Below are positions 34,505-43,423 of a stretch of 64,000 nt of DNA, piece by piece. The stretch is taken from positions 28,574 to 92,573 of the forward strand of contig DWZQ01000001.1 of assembly GCA_019117485.1 (NCBI GenBank), read 5' to 3'. The position numbers and the translations under genes are program-made. Each line of letters opens with the position of its first letter. Positions within the stretch are counted from its first letter, which is position 1. The notes beneath the pieces are model-generated. The model did no database searches and was not told the DNA's origin. It saw only the letters and a list, made by a program, of their open reading frames with translations. The DNA comes from Candidatus Agathobaculum intestinipullorum (GTDB taxonomy: Bacteria; Bacillota; Clostridia; Oscillospirales; Butyricicoccaceae).

Positions 34505-36517
34505 ATGAGTGAGGAAAACAAGCAGAAACCAAAGCTGTCCGCGAAAGGCGGCGCGCATGTTGCAAAGTCCGGAAGTAAGGTATCGGCTGCGGCGCAGGCG
34601 GCAAAGGATGCTGCGGCAGAGGCAGCGGATATGCAAGCAGATAAGGCGGTGGACACGGAAGCGGTAGCTGCACAGCAGGTAGCTTCAGCAGAGCCGACGG
34701 CTGTGGAAACACCGACGATGCCCAAGCGCAACAAATATGCGGATAAGATGAATAAGAAAAAACGTCGCCTAAACCGAGGGGTGCGCATGGCAATCGGCAT
34801 AGCCGTATTGCTGCTCCTGATTGCTGGCGGGGTCTTTTTGGTATGGAAAACCCGTGATACTGGTACGGAGACGACAGGGGAGACAACGGCTGTTGCAACG
34901 CGCGGTATGTTGGAAACGTACATCGAAGGCAGCGGTGTAACTGCAGCCAAAAAGCGCGAGGAACTTGGTCGCGATCTGAAGGGCACCATCACCAGTGTTT
35001 TAGTTGAGGTGGGCAGCGAGGTCAAGGAAGGGGACGAACTGGTTGTTGTCAACCCGACAGAGACCCGCAAAGAGTTGCAGACCGCGCAAACTGAGCTAAC
35101 TGAGGCACAGCGCGCCGTAACGGACGCACAGGCTGAAGTATCATCGGCACAGAGCACGCTGAATGCGGCAAGGAATAAGCTGAACAAGCTGAATGTGACC
35201 GCACCGTTTACGGGAAAGATCATCCCTGCATCGGATGGGGAGGGAAATGAAACAACCTATCGCGTCGGCCAGCAGGTAAGCGAAGGCGAAGTCATTGGCT
35301 ACATGGTTGATGACAGCACGATGAAGCTGTCGCAATATTTTAGTTCAGCATATCGCGGGGACATCCAGTCCGGGCAAACGGCTACTGTGTCTATTCCGTC
35401 TGTTATGAGTGAGGTTTCAGGCACAGTTTCCTCGGTTGAACAGTCTGAGAAGATCTCGGCAGAGGGCGTTAAGATGTTCCGTGTGGAAATTTCAGTCAAA
35501 AACCCGGGGACGTTGACCAAGGGTATGACGGCAACTGCGACGATCTCTACCGCATCACAAGGTGAAGTTTTCCCCGCGGAGTCCGGCACATTGGCGTATA
35601 GTCGCGAAGAAGCGGTTACAGCGCAGGTTAGCGGGGAGATTACAGCAGTCAATGGTATTGACTATTATAGTTACAACAGTGGCGCCACAATCATGAGCCT
35701 GACCAGCGATTCGGCACAGCAGGAGGTTACCACCGCACAAAACGGCGTTACCACTGCACAAAATGGTGTCACAGCGGCGCAAAAACAGGTAGCGGATAAA
35801 CAGAAAGAGATCAGCGAACTAAAGAAGCTGATTGAAAATGCAACGCTCAAATCCCCGATTGACGGTGTAGTCGTCAGCCTCAATGCAGTGGAGCAGCAGG
35901 AAGTTACGGGGGCCGAACCGATAGTGGTCGTGGCTGACCTGAATGATATTGTGGTCAATGCGGATATCCTCTCGACCGATGTGGGCGCAGTGCAGTCCGG
36001 CCAATTTGCAACCATGAATATGTATAACTACGATGGTTCGCAACTGACGCTGACTGGTATGGTGGATTCTGTCGCGCTTGAACCGACGCAGGATTCCAGT
36101 GGCGGGCAGGGTAGCATGCCAACCTTCCGCGCAGTGATTTCGATTGACCCAATCGAAGGGCAGTCCATTTACAGCGGTATGATGGTTGATTATCAGATTA
36201 CGACCGCGTCTTCGATGGATTGCCTGATGGTGCCTTCGCGTGCCATCGTCAACACAGAGGACGGCACGGCGGTGTTCGCAAAGCCGCTGACGGATGAAAA
36301 CGGCGAGGAAATCCCGTTCTTTGAAACGTTGCCGATTCCGGAGGGCACAGAAGGTATCCCGCCCGAGTTTGTGCTTGTCCCGGTTGAAATTGGCATTTCG
36401 GATTCGACCAATACGGAAATCTATTGGGGCATTGAAGAAGGGACGACGGTCTATCTGGCTGGGCCGCAAGATCTGTACGCCGATATGAATATGGACGGCG
36501 GCGTCATGCTCGGATAA
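34505..36517 (+). CDS. HlyD/MacA-family membrane fusion (adaptor) protein, unusually long
   Basis: 670-residue adaptor of an ABC exporter. Residues 1-94 are a cytosolic, Ala/Lys/Glu-rich tail ending KKKRRLNRG. A membrane helix spans about 95-114 and the rest is outside. It contains two lipoyl/coiled-coil units: first coil about 185-230 (TAQTELTEAQRAVTDAQAEV) with flanking lipoyl halves (GSEVKEGDELVVV, VTAPFTGKI), and a second coil about 405-450 with GEITAVNG and LKSPIDGVVVSL. A C-terminal beta-barrel part follows. Single-unit relatives such as YknX are about 380 residues. Same operon as the ATPase and permease that follow. Confidence 0.9.
   Translation: MSEENKQKPKLSAKGGAHVAKSGSKVSAAAQAAKDAAAEAADMQADKAVDTEAVAAQQVASAEPTAVETPTMPKRNKYADKMNKKKRRLNRGVRMAIGIAVLLLLIAGGVFLVWKTRDTGTETTGETTAVATRGMLETYIEGSGVTAAKKREELGRDLKGTITSVLVEVGSEVKEGDELVVVNPTETRKELQTAQTELTEAQRAVTDAQAEVSSAQSTLNAARNKLNKLNVTAPFTGKIIPASDGEGNETTYRVGQQVSEGEVIGYMVDDSTMKLSQYFSSAYRGDIQSGQTATVSIPSVMSEVSGTVSSVEQSEKISAEGVKMFRVEISVKNPGTLTKGMTATATISTASQGEVFPAESGTLAYSREEAVTAQVSGEITAVNGIDYYSYNSGATIMSLTSDSAQQEVTTAQNGVTTAQNGVTAAQKQVADKQKEISELKKLIENATLKSPIDGVVVSLNAVEQQEVTGAEPIVVVADLNDIVVNADILSTDVGAVQSGQFATMNMYNYDGSQLTLTGMVDSVALEPTQDSSGGQGSMPTFRAVISIDPIEGQSIYSGMMVDYQITTASSMDCLMVPSRAIVNTEDGTAVFAKPLTDENGEEIPFFETLPIPEGTEGIPPEFVLVPVEIGISDSTNTEIYWGIEEGTTVYLAGPQDLYADMNMDGGVMLG
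35726..35788 (+). repeat. Three imperfect 21-bp tandem repeats inside the adaptor gene
   Basis: Units at 35726-35746, 35747-35767 and 35768-35788, in frame, encode VTTAQNG, VTTAQNG and VTAAQKQ: heptads of the second coiled coil. Copies one and two differ at 3 positions. Confidence 0.85.
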
Positions 36518-36527
36518 GGAGGGCGCG

Positions 36528-37319
36528 ATGTTCAAGAAAAAAGCGCCTAAGGAAGCGGCACAGACTGTCGAAACAGAACAGCAGGCCGACGTGTTGTCCG
36601 AAACCGAAGAACGCGCTGACCTGCTGGTCGATGTACAGCAGATGAGCAAAATATATAATGAAGGGCAGGAAAATGAAGTCCGCGCGCTAGACAATATCTC
36701 GCTCGAAATCGCGTGGGGTGAATTTGTATGTATCCTTGGACAGTCTGGTTCGGGTAAGTCTACGTTAATGAATATCCTCGGCTGTCTGGATATCCCAACC
36801 TATGGCACATACTATTTAAACGGACAGCCGGTCAGCGAACTCAAACCGTCGGTGTTGTCCGGTATCCGCAACCGCGAGATCGGCTTTATCTTTCAGGGTT
36901 TCAACCTGATTCCCGCGCTGACTGCTTTGGAAAATGTTGAGCTTCCGCTGATTTACCGTGGCATGGGGCGGGATGAACGGCGCAGATTGGCAACCGAAGC
37001 GCTGATTTCGGTTGGATTGGAAAAACGCATGGAGCACCGCCCGGGCGAGATGTCAGGTGGCCAGCAGCAGCGCGTTGCGATTGCACGCGCGGTGGCGGCC
37101 AATCCGCCGATCATCATGGCCGATGAGCCGACCGGTAATCTGGATTCAGCATCCGGTCTGGAAATCATGCAACTGTTGCAGAAACTCAACGAACAAGGCA
37201 CTTCAATCATTCTGATTACACATGACAACCATCTGGCGCAGATGGCCAAACGTATTGTGACCATTCAGGATGGCCGTATTCTGTCTGACAGGCCGGTACA
37301 GGAAGGGGTGGGCGCATGA
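36528..37319 (+). CDS. MacB/LolD-type ABC transporter ATP-binding protein
   Basis: 263 residues. Walker [10 protein letters not shown] near 79-87, Q-loop [12 protein letters not shown], signature [14 protein letters not shown], Walker [14 protein letters not shown], and switch His in LITHDNH. An acidic 35-residue N-terminal extension precedes the domain. AAGGAGGGC before ATG 36528. Its stop overlaps the permease start as ATGA. It energises the MacB-like permease. Confidence 0.95.
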   Translation: MFKKKAPKEAAQTVETEQQADVLSETEERADLLVDVQQMSKIYNEGQENEVRALDNISLEIAWGEFVCILGQSGSGKSTLMNILGCLDIPTYGTYYLNGQPVSELKPSVLSGIRNREIGFIFQGFNLIPALTALENVELPLIYRGMGRDERRRLATEALISVGLEKRMEHRPGEMSGGQQQRVAIARAVAANPPIIMADEPTGNLDSASGLEIMQLLQKLNEQGTSIILITHDNHLAQMAKRIVTIQDGRILSDRPVQEGVGA

Positions 37320-38566
37320 ATTGGCTGCAAACCATCCGTATGGCATGCAAATCCATCATGAACAACAAAGTACGCTCGATCCTGACCATGCTGGGCATTA
37401 TCATTGGCGTGGCATCGGTTATTGCCATCGTAGCTTATTTTCAGGGCGGTACCAAGTTGCAACGGTTGCAGTATGAGGCGATGGGTGTCAACCGCATTGA
37501 TGTTTCCGGCTATGGTGCGAAAAGTCGTGACTGGGAGGACTTTGAAGAATATTTGGATACAGAATTGGCAGACAAAGTGGCTGCATGGTCACCGCAGAGC
37601 CAATATTACGATTGGCAGAGCAATGGCATCCAATATCGTAGCCAAAAACTGACCAACGAAAACAGTTCTACTTATATGTACTTCGGCAATCAGGATTATG
37701 GCGAGGTGACAAGCCGCACCATCTCGGTCGGCCGTGATATTTCCAAGAGCGACTGCGATAACCGCGCACGTGTCTGCGTAATTGGCGAGACGCTCCAGAA
37801 GTACTTCTTCGGCGCCATGAGCCCGCTGGGACAAAAGCTGCGAATCGGCGGCAAAAGCTATGAGGTAATCGGCGTGTATGCTGGTAAATACGGTGGAAAG
37901 ATCAATACTGAGGATCAACTGATCGTGTTTCCATACACGCTGCAGAACAGTATGATGAGCATGGGCGGTATGATGGATAAGCAGTATGTCATCAAGGCGG
38001 CATCCAAGGAGGATATTGATGAGCTGACCGAAACGCTGTTACCCGGTTTTATGCAAAGCCGTTGCGAGTCAGGCGGCGGGTACTTCAGCGCTTATTCCAA
38101 TAGCCAGTGGCAGGAACAGTCGGAGGCTTCCTCCAATATGTACGCTATGCTTGGTGGTGGTATTGCGGGTATTTCGCTGCTGGTCGGCGGTATCGGCATT
38201 ATGAATATCATGTTGGTTTCGGTAACCGAACGTACGCGTGAAATCGGTATTCGTATGGCGATTGGCGCGCGTAAACGCGATATCATCGGGCAGTTTTTAG
38301 TTGAGGCTGCGGTGGTATCCTGCTTTGGCGGGCTGATTGGCATTGTACTGGGTTGTTTCCTGTCTGCGATACTGGGCAACCTGTTGCTCATGCAGCAAAT
38401 GCAAAACAGCTATATGCCGAGTATTGAGCAGTTCACTGTGCTGCCGTCCTTTGGACTGATTGTTGGTGCGTTCTTGTTTTCTGCACTGCTTGGCATCATT
38501 TTTGGTCTGTATCCCGCCAATAAGGCATCGAATTTGCAGCCGGTTGACGCGCTGCGCACGCAATGA
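37316..38566 (+). CDS. MacB/YknZ-type ABC transporter permease
   Basis: 416 residues with four membrane helices: one near the N-terminus (KVRSILTMLGIIIGVASVIAIV) and three near the C-terminus forming the FtsX domain. Between them lies an extracytoplasmic MacB periplasmic-core domain (about 50-280). The segment TERTREIGIRMAIGARKRDI is the family's cytosolic coupling motif. Overlaps the ATPase gene by 4 bases. Confidence 0.94.
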   Translation: MNWLQTIRMACKSIMNNKVRSILTMLGIIIGVASVIAIVAYFQGGTKLQRLQYEAMGVNRIDVSGYGAKSRDWEDFEEYLDTELADKVAAWSPQSQYYDWQSNGIQYRSQKLTNENSSTYMYFGNQDYGEVTSRTISVGRDISKSDCDNRARVCVIGETLQKYFFGAMSPLGQKLRIGGKSYEVIGVYAGKYGGKINTEDQLIVFPYTLQNSMMSMGGMMDKQYVIKAASKEDIDELTETLLPGFMQSRCESGGGYFSAYSNSQWQEQSEASSNMYAMLGGGIAGISLLVGGIGIMNIMLVSVTERTREIGIRMAIGARKRDIIGQFLVEAAVVSCFGGLIGIVLGCFLSAILGNLLLMQQMQNSYMPSIEQFTVLPSFGLIVGAFLFSALLGIIFGLYPANKASNLQPVDALRTQ

Positions 38567-38581
38567 CATGAGGTAGGAACG

Positions 38582-40858
38582 ATGAAAAAACGTTTATTGA
38601 GTATTCTGTTACTGCTGATTTTGGCAGTTACACCGGTATCAGCCGCGTTTTCTGATATTTCGGACAGTCGCCTGGAACAGACGGCCTCCGTGCTGGACGC
38701 ACTGGGCATTATGGAGGGCATGGGCAACAACCGCTTTTCGCCGGATACCGCGTTGACCCGCGCCCAGTTTTGCAAGCTGGCGGTGACCGCAATGGGTTTT
38801 TCCGATGTGACCGCGTATGGCAGCTACACCATTTTTCCCGACGTGAAGAATACGCACTGGGCTGCACAATACATTAACGCCGCGGTGCGGCACCCCGACC
38901 TGAAAGAGCAGGCGATTATCCGCGGCTATGCGGATGGAACCTTTGGGCCGGATAAGTCGGTCAACTTCGGCGAAGTATCCACCATGCTGCTTCGCATGTT
39001 GGGATATACCGAGCAGGATATTGGCCCGTTCTGGCCCGCAGATTATATCGCACGGGCGCAGTCGTTGGGGCTGACGGACGGTGTTGACCTGACGGACGCC
39101 AAGGCAACGGTTACGCGTGGGCATGCGGCAACGATGTTGCTGAATACGCTGGGCACCCCGCTCAAAGGCGGTGAAGGCGGCGAGGGCGGTACGCTGTTGG
39201 ACAAGGTTGCATCCGCAACGGTGGAAAACTGCATCTTGCTGGCAACAAGCGATACGAATGCATCGCTCGAACCCAATGAAGCGATATTCTATGAAAATGG
39301 TGCGATTGATGAAACACCGCGCAAAACAGCTGGCACGTTGGATCAGAGCCTGATCGGTATGCGCGGCACGCTGATAATCGGCAAGGAAGATAAAGCGGCG
39401 GTTGGCATCGTGCCGGACGATAACGAATCGGAAACCTTTACGGTAACTTCGGTCGAGCCGAACCGGGTGCGGACGGAAGGACGGTCGCTATACCCGGATC
39501 GCAACACGAAGGTGTTTATTGCACGTGACGGCTGGAAACTGAGCGCGTTTTCTGAGGTATGGGCGAATATTCATTCTGGCGATAAGCTGACCTGCTATTA
39601 TGATGATTATGGCACGCTGGAACTGATGGCCGTACTGCCTACGGCAACCGCATCGGGCGGTCATTCGTTCGTTTACGGCGTGGCGACGGCGGTTAGCATT
39701 CCAGAAAATTATACGATCATCAAAAACGGCACTACGGTTGACGCAACCAAACTGAAAAAATATGATGTCGTTACGCTGGATGCGGCAAACCGTCAGGCAC
39801 TTGTAACGGATGCCCGCATTACCGGCCGCTATCAGAGCGGAACGCCGACTATCAGCTATCCCCAGTCGGTGACGATGTATGGCATGACCTTTGCCATTTC
39901 GGATACGGCAGCGCTTAGCTTTGCCGACCTGAAATTAGACGCGGAAATCACACTGCTGTTTAACACCGAGGGTGCGGTGATTGCGGCATTCCCCAAGGCG
40001 CAAGTCAGTGCAGATATGCAAGGTGTTGTGACTGCCCTAAAGGATGGTCAGGCAACAGTGAACTTGTTTAATGGTCTGGTACTGCGTGATATCAATGTAG
40101 AGGCAACCGACTTGAATAGCATGGTGGGGCGTGTGGTCACCATTGCATCGACAAAGGACGGCACCGCGCGGTTGACAAAACGCAGTCTGGGCAGTAAAGT
40201 GTCCGGCAGCTGGACGATTGCGGATGCCAAACTGGGCGACCGCTTGGTTTCGCCGCAGGTGAAAGTGTACGAAGAAGTATTGCCCGGTGCGCCGCTGTGT
40301 GCGATCCAGAAAGAGGATATCGTGCAGGCGACCATCCAGTCTAAACAAATCCGGTATACCATAGCGGATAGCGCAGGTACAGTGACCAATATCGTGTTGG
40401 GTGATGTGACCGGCAACAGTTGGGTATATGGTTTCGTTTATCCGGAGCAACGCGTCAGCGACGAAGAATCTACTTATTTCGTTCGTGTTGAGTATTGGAA
40501 CGGTTCGAAAATGGAGCAAGCGGTTTATCAGGTCGATAGCCTTTCCGGCATTGTAGGTAGTATTCCGGTTGGCATTCCTAAGGGATATTCAACAGCGGAG
40601 GGCGTTATCAACAGCGGCTTTACAACGCAAAAACTCAAACTAATCGATACTGTCGATGTAGAGGCTTTTGACGGCGCAGGCGGCGTACAAACCCACGACG
40701 GCTATTACGAGCTTGCGAGTGAAATCGGCGTATACGTTGAGTCAAGAGACGAGTTTATCTCCTTGCAAAGCGCTAAATCGAATTATAAGAGCTTCCGACT
40801 TTATGCCAATACTTCCGCTGAAAATGGCGGCAGGATTCGTATGATCGTCGTATCCTAA
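38582..40858 (+). CDS. SLH-domain cell wall protein of the exporter operon
   Basis: 758-residue exported protein, signal peptide at 1-21 ending SAA. Residues about 22-195 hold three SLH repeats (ALTRAQFCKLAVTAMGF, SVNFGEVSTMLLRMLGY, TVTRGHAATMLLNTLG). A Gly/Glu-rich hinge (KGGEGGEGG) leads to about 550 residues of beta-rich sequence that I do not recognise, with repeated small modules (MRGTLIIGKED, YDVVTLDAANRQALV, MVGRVVTIAST). It starts 15 bases after the permease stop and is followed by a terminator, so it belongs to the exporter operon. Confidence 0.85.
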   Translation: MKKRLLSILLLLILAVTPVSAAFSDISDSRLEQTASVLDALGIMEGMGNNRFSPDTALTRAQFCKLAVTAMGFSDVTAYGSYTIFPDVKNTHWAAQYINAAVRHPDLKEQAIIRGYADGTFGPDKSVNFGEVSTMLLRMLGYTEQDIGPFWPADYIARAQSLGLTDGVDLTDAKATVTRGHAATMLLNTLGTPLKGGEGGEGGTLLDKVASATVENCILLATSDTNASLEPNEAIFYENGAIDETPRKTAGTLDQSLIGMRGTLIIGKEDKAAVGIVPDDNESETFTVTSVEPNRVRTEGRSLYPDRNTKVFIARDGWKLSAFSEVWANIHSGDKLTCYYDDYGTLELMAVLPTATASGGHSFVYGVATAVSIPENYTIIKNGTTVDATKLKKYDVVTLDAANRQALVTDARITGRYQSGTPTISYPQSVTMYGMTFAISDTAALSFADLKLDAEITLLFNTEGAVIAAFPKAQVSADMQGVVTALKDGQATVNLFNGLVLRDINVEATDLNSMVGRVVTIASTKDGTARLTKRSLGSKVSGSWTIADAKLGDRLVSPQVKVYEEVLPGAPLCAIQKEDIVQATIQSKQIRYTIADSAGTVTNIVLGDVTGNSWVYGFVYPEQRVSDEESTYFVRVEYWNGSKMEQAVYQVDSLSGIVGSIPVGIPKGYSTAEGVINSGFTTQKLKLIDTVDVEAFDGAGGVQTHDGYYELASEIGVYVESRDEFISLQSAKSNYKSFRLYANTSAENGGRIRMIVVS

Positions 40859-40866
40859 ATGAAAAA

Positions 40867-40902
40867 AGCTACACCGCAGAACGAAAGTTCTGCGGTGTAG
40901 CT
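40867..40902. terminator. Bidirectional terminator between converging SLH genes
   Basis: Perfect 16-bp stem (40867-40882 with 40887-40902) closed by a GAAA tetraloop; A-tract on one side and T-rich DNA on the other. Confidence 0.88.
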
Positions 40903-40916
40903 GCATTTTGGGCGTG

Positions 40917-43277
40917 TTACCAAATGGAAACGCGGTTTTCAGGGGCAACATACATGCCGTCGCCGGGCTGGATGTCAAAGGTTTCGTAAAATGCATCGAG
41001 TGATTGCAGCACACGGTTGGCGCGCAGTTTGTCTGGTGCGTGTACATCAGTTGTAGTGTAATATGCTGCGGTGGCGCGCGTCATAGTGGAGCACCAAGTA
41101 TTTGCCATTGAGGTGAACAGCTTTGCGAGGTCTGGGTTTGCCTCGCGCTGGGCGGCAGTGAGGATGCATTGTGCCGCACCCAAGTCAGCAATGTTTTCGC
41201 TCAGTGTCAGCGTGCCGTTACAGGTGATGCCAGGAGCAGCTTCTACACCGTCATAAAATTCGACCACCTCGTCGCACAGTTGCTGGAACGCCGCATAATC
41301 CTCAGCCGTCCACCAGTCGGTAGCATTCCCATCCTTGTCGAATTTGGCACCGTTGTTATCAAAGGCGTGCGTGATCTCATGCGCAATGACATAGCCGATG
41401 CCGCCTAAGTTCTGCTCGCGAGGTGCATCAACATCATACATGGGCGCCTGAAGAATACCGGCTGGAAACACGATCTCATTATTCTGGGCGTTATACATCG
41501 CATTGACTGTGTAAACGGATAATCCCCATAAATCCTTGTTAACCGGCTCGTTTTGCCATTCAAACATCATCTGTTGCTGTGCTTTGGACAACGTGATGAT
41601 ATTGTCGAAGTAGCTGCCGCCCTGTTCGGCGGTTCTGAGCGTGATTCCCTTGAAATAGTCGTTCCATTTTCCATCGTCAGGATAGCCGACTTTGATGCGC
41701 ATGGTTTCCAGCTTTTCAATTGCCTTCTGTTTGGTGGTTTCGCTCATCCAGTCAAGCTCTCGGATGCGGCTTTCGTAAATTTCAATGAAATCCCGCACCA
41801 TATCTTCAACATCCGCCTTGGCTTCAGGTGAAAAATACGTTTGGGCGTACAGGCGGCCCAATTCATCGGATAGGTAATACTGCACCATCTGGGTTGCGTG
41901 TTCCTCGTCACTTACCGTACCGGAAGTGCCGAGGAACGCCTGTTGGTATTGATCGGCGGCATCCTTGAAATCCCGACTCAGATAACCACCGTAACCGGCC
42001 AAAATAGTCAGCCGCAGATAGGCTTTCAGATCGTCGAGATGCGCTTCGGTGAAGTACTTTGGCGTAGCTTCCAGTAGGCCGACATCGCTGACAATAATCT
42101 GCTCGTCCGATCGAGTCAGACCAGTCTGCTCATATAAATCATCCAGATCAAGCGTCGGGAACAGTGCCTTGAGCTGCTCCATTGTGTAGACGTTATAGGT
42201 CTTGTCAACATCGCTGTATTCTTGTCGATCAAGTGCATGTGTAGACAATTCCTTTTCCATTGCCCAGACACGCGCAGCGTCTGCTGCAGCGCTTTCCGCG
42301 TCTGCGCCACCGAGTTGGAACAGGGTCTGGATGTAGGTTAGATAAGCGTCCTTTTGCGTACCGCTATCTGTGGCATAAACTTCTTTGGTCAGCGACGGGG
42401 AGAAAGGGGAGAAGCCAACAGTATAGCGGGTGGAGTCCTTGGCATCGGCCGAGAGCACAAAACCGACCAGCAGGTTACCGCCCAGATCTTCTGCAATTTG
42501 ACGTTTCACCGCCATAACGTCGTCCACACTCTGCGCGGCTTCGGCTGCTTCCAGATAGGCGCGGATTGGTGCAATACCTGCAGTATTGCGGGCATCCCAG
42601 TCAAGGATATTATTATACAACGCAGAAATGCGCGCTGCATCCTCATCAGATGGGTTGGCGACAGCCTGCTGAATCAATTTGGAAATTGGCTCGGTATCGT
42701 ACATCAGGTCATACAATACGCCGGCTACCGAATGTCCGGGGGAGAGTTCTGCAGTATCCAGCCAATTTTTATTGACCGCAGCGTAGAAATCGTCCTTCGG
42801 ATTGGTACCAAATAACGCATAGGTGCGCTGGATAAACAGTGCAAGCTGTTCCATTGTGATGTTTTCATCCGGTGAGAATGTGCTGTCCGAGGTGCCGGCG
42901 ACAATACCCGACGATAGCACATTTGTCAGTTCTGCCTGCGCCCATGCAGGAATGTCGACGAAGTTAGCGGCAGCATAACCCTTCAGCGCGTTGTCGCCGA
43001 CAGGCGTGGGCAGACTGCCAAATGCTCGCTGCAACATAATGAGGGCTTCGGCACGTGTAACCGGGTCGTTTTCCCGCAAATTACCGTCCGGATCGCCTTG
43101 CATGATATCGCTAGCCTGCACACCGGGATTGTAGTCATCCGCTGCTTCCAGCAGTGCGTCGCACACCTGCCCACGGGTTGCAGGCTGATCCGCATCATGA
43201 ACGGCAAGTGCGGCAGGCAGAGAGGCAGTCATGCTGGCGGCAACCAGCAGGGAGGCTAAACATTGTTTCCATTTCAT
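40917..43277 (-). CDS. SLH-anchored M13 family zinc metallopeptidase
   Basis: 786 residues. Signal peptide at 1-26, then about 130 residues of SLH-type repeats (DPVTRAEALIMLQRAFG; ENITMEQLALFIQRTYALFG). The remainder is a complete M13 (neprilysin/PepO) peptidase beginning DDFYAAVNKNWLD. The zinc motif HEITH is at 633-637, the third ligand and downstream Asp in SENIADLGA near 692-700, the NAMYNAQNNEIVFPAG substrate segment before it, and LRANRVLQSLDAF near the end. ATG 43277 follows GGAGGAACCT; the 13-codon extension is unsupported. Surface-bound oligopeptidase; substrate unknown. Confidence 0.92.
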   Translation of the reverse strand: MKWKQCLASLLVAASMTASLPAALAVHDADQPATRGQVCDALLEAADDYNPGVQASDIMQGDPDGNLRENDPVTRAEALIMLQRAFGSLPTPVGDNALKGYAAANFVDIPAWAQAELTNVLSSGIVAGTSDSTFSPDENITMEQLALFIQRTYALFGTNPKDDFYAAVNKNWLDTAELSPGHSVAGVLYDLMYDTEPISKLIQQAVANPSDEDAARISALYNNILDWDARNTAGIAPIRAYLEAAEAAQSVDDVMAVKRQIAEDLGGNLLVGFVLSADAKDSTRYTVGFSPFSPSLTKEVYATDSGTQKDAYLTYIQTLFQLGGADAESAAADAARVWAMEKELSTHALDRQEYSDVDKTYNVYTMEQLKALFPTLDLDDLYEQTGLTRSDEQIIVSDVGLLEATPKYFTEAHLDDLKAYLRLTILAGYGGYLSRDFKDAADQYQQAFLGTSGTVSDEEHATQMVQYYLSDELGRLYAQTYFSPEAKADVEDMVRDFIEIYESRIRELDWMSETTKQKAIEKLETMRIKVGYPDDGKWNDYFKGITLRTAEQGGSYFDNIITLSKAQQQMMFEWQNEPVNKDLWGLSVYTVNAMYNAQNNEIVFPAGILQAPMYDVDAPREQNLGGIGYVIAHEITHAFDNNGAKFDKDGNATDWWTAEDYAAFQQLCDEVVEFYDGVEAAPGITCNGTLTLSENIADLGAAQCILTAAQREANPDLAKLFTSMANTWCSTMTRATAAYYTTTDVHAPDKLRANRVLQSLDAFYETFDIQPGDGMYVAPENRVSIW

Positions 43278-43315
43278 ACAGGTTCCTCCTTCTAATGTAT
43301 CATTGAAGTAATACA

Positions 43316-43344
43316 ATTGTACATCTACCAGAATGGCATGTCAA
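43316..43344 (-). promoter_or_regulatory. SigA promoter of the M13 peptidase gene
   Basis: Minus strand TTGACA (43344-43339), 17 bases, TACAAT (43321-43316). Confidence 0.85.
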
Positions 43345-43347
43345 GAG

Positions 43348-43399
43348 AAAAAGATTGTATATATCGTATATATACAAATTAGTATATTTCAATCTTTTT
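43348..43399. repeat. Nested inverted repeats upstream of the M13 peptidase promoter
   Basis: AAAAAGATTG (43348-43357) is repeated inverted at 43390-43399. Within lies a near-palindrome TGTATATA...TATATACA (43356-43376). It sits directly upstream of the -35 box, a typical place for an activator or repressor site. Confidence 0.5.
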
Positions 43400-43423
43400 G
43401 TCAAGATGCATTCTGATATGTGG

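Noticed and set aside
35726..35788. Short tandem repeats considered as a CRISPR remnant
   Set aside because: In frame, no spacers, encodes coiled-coil heptads.
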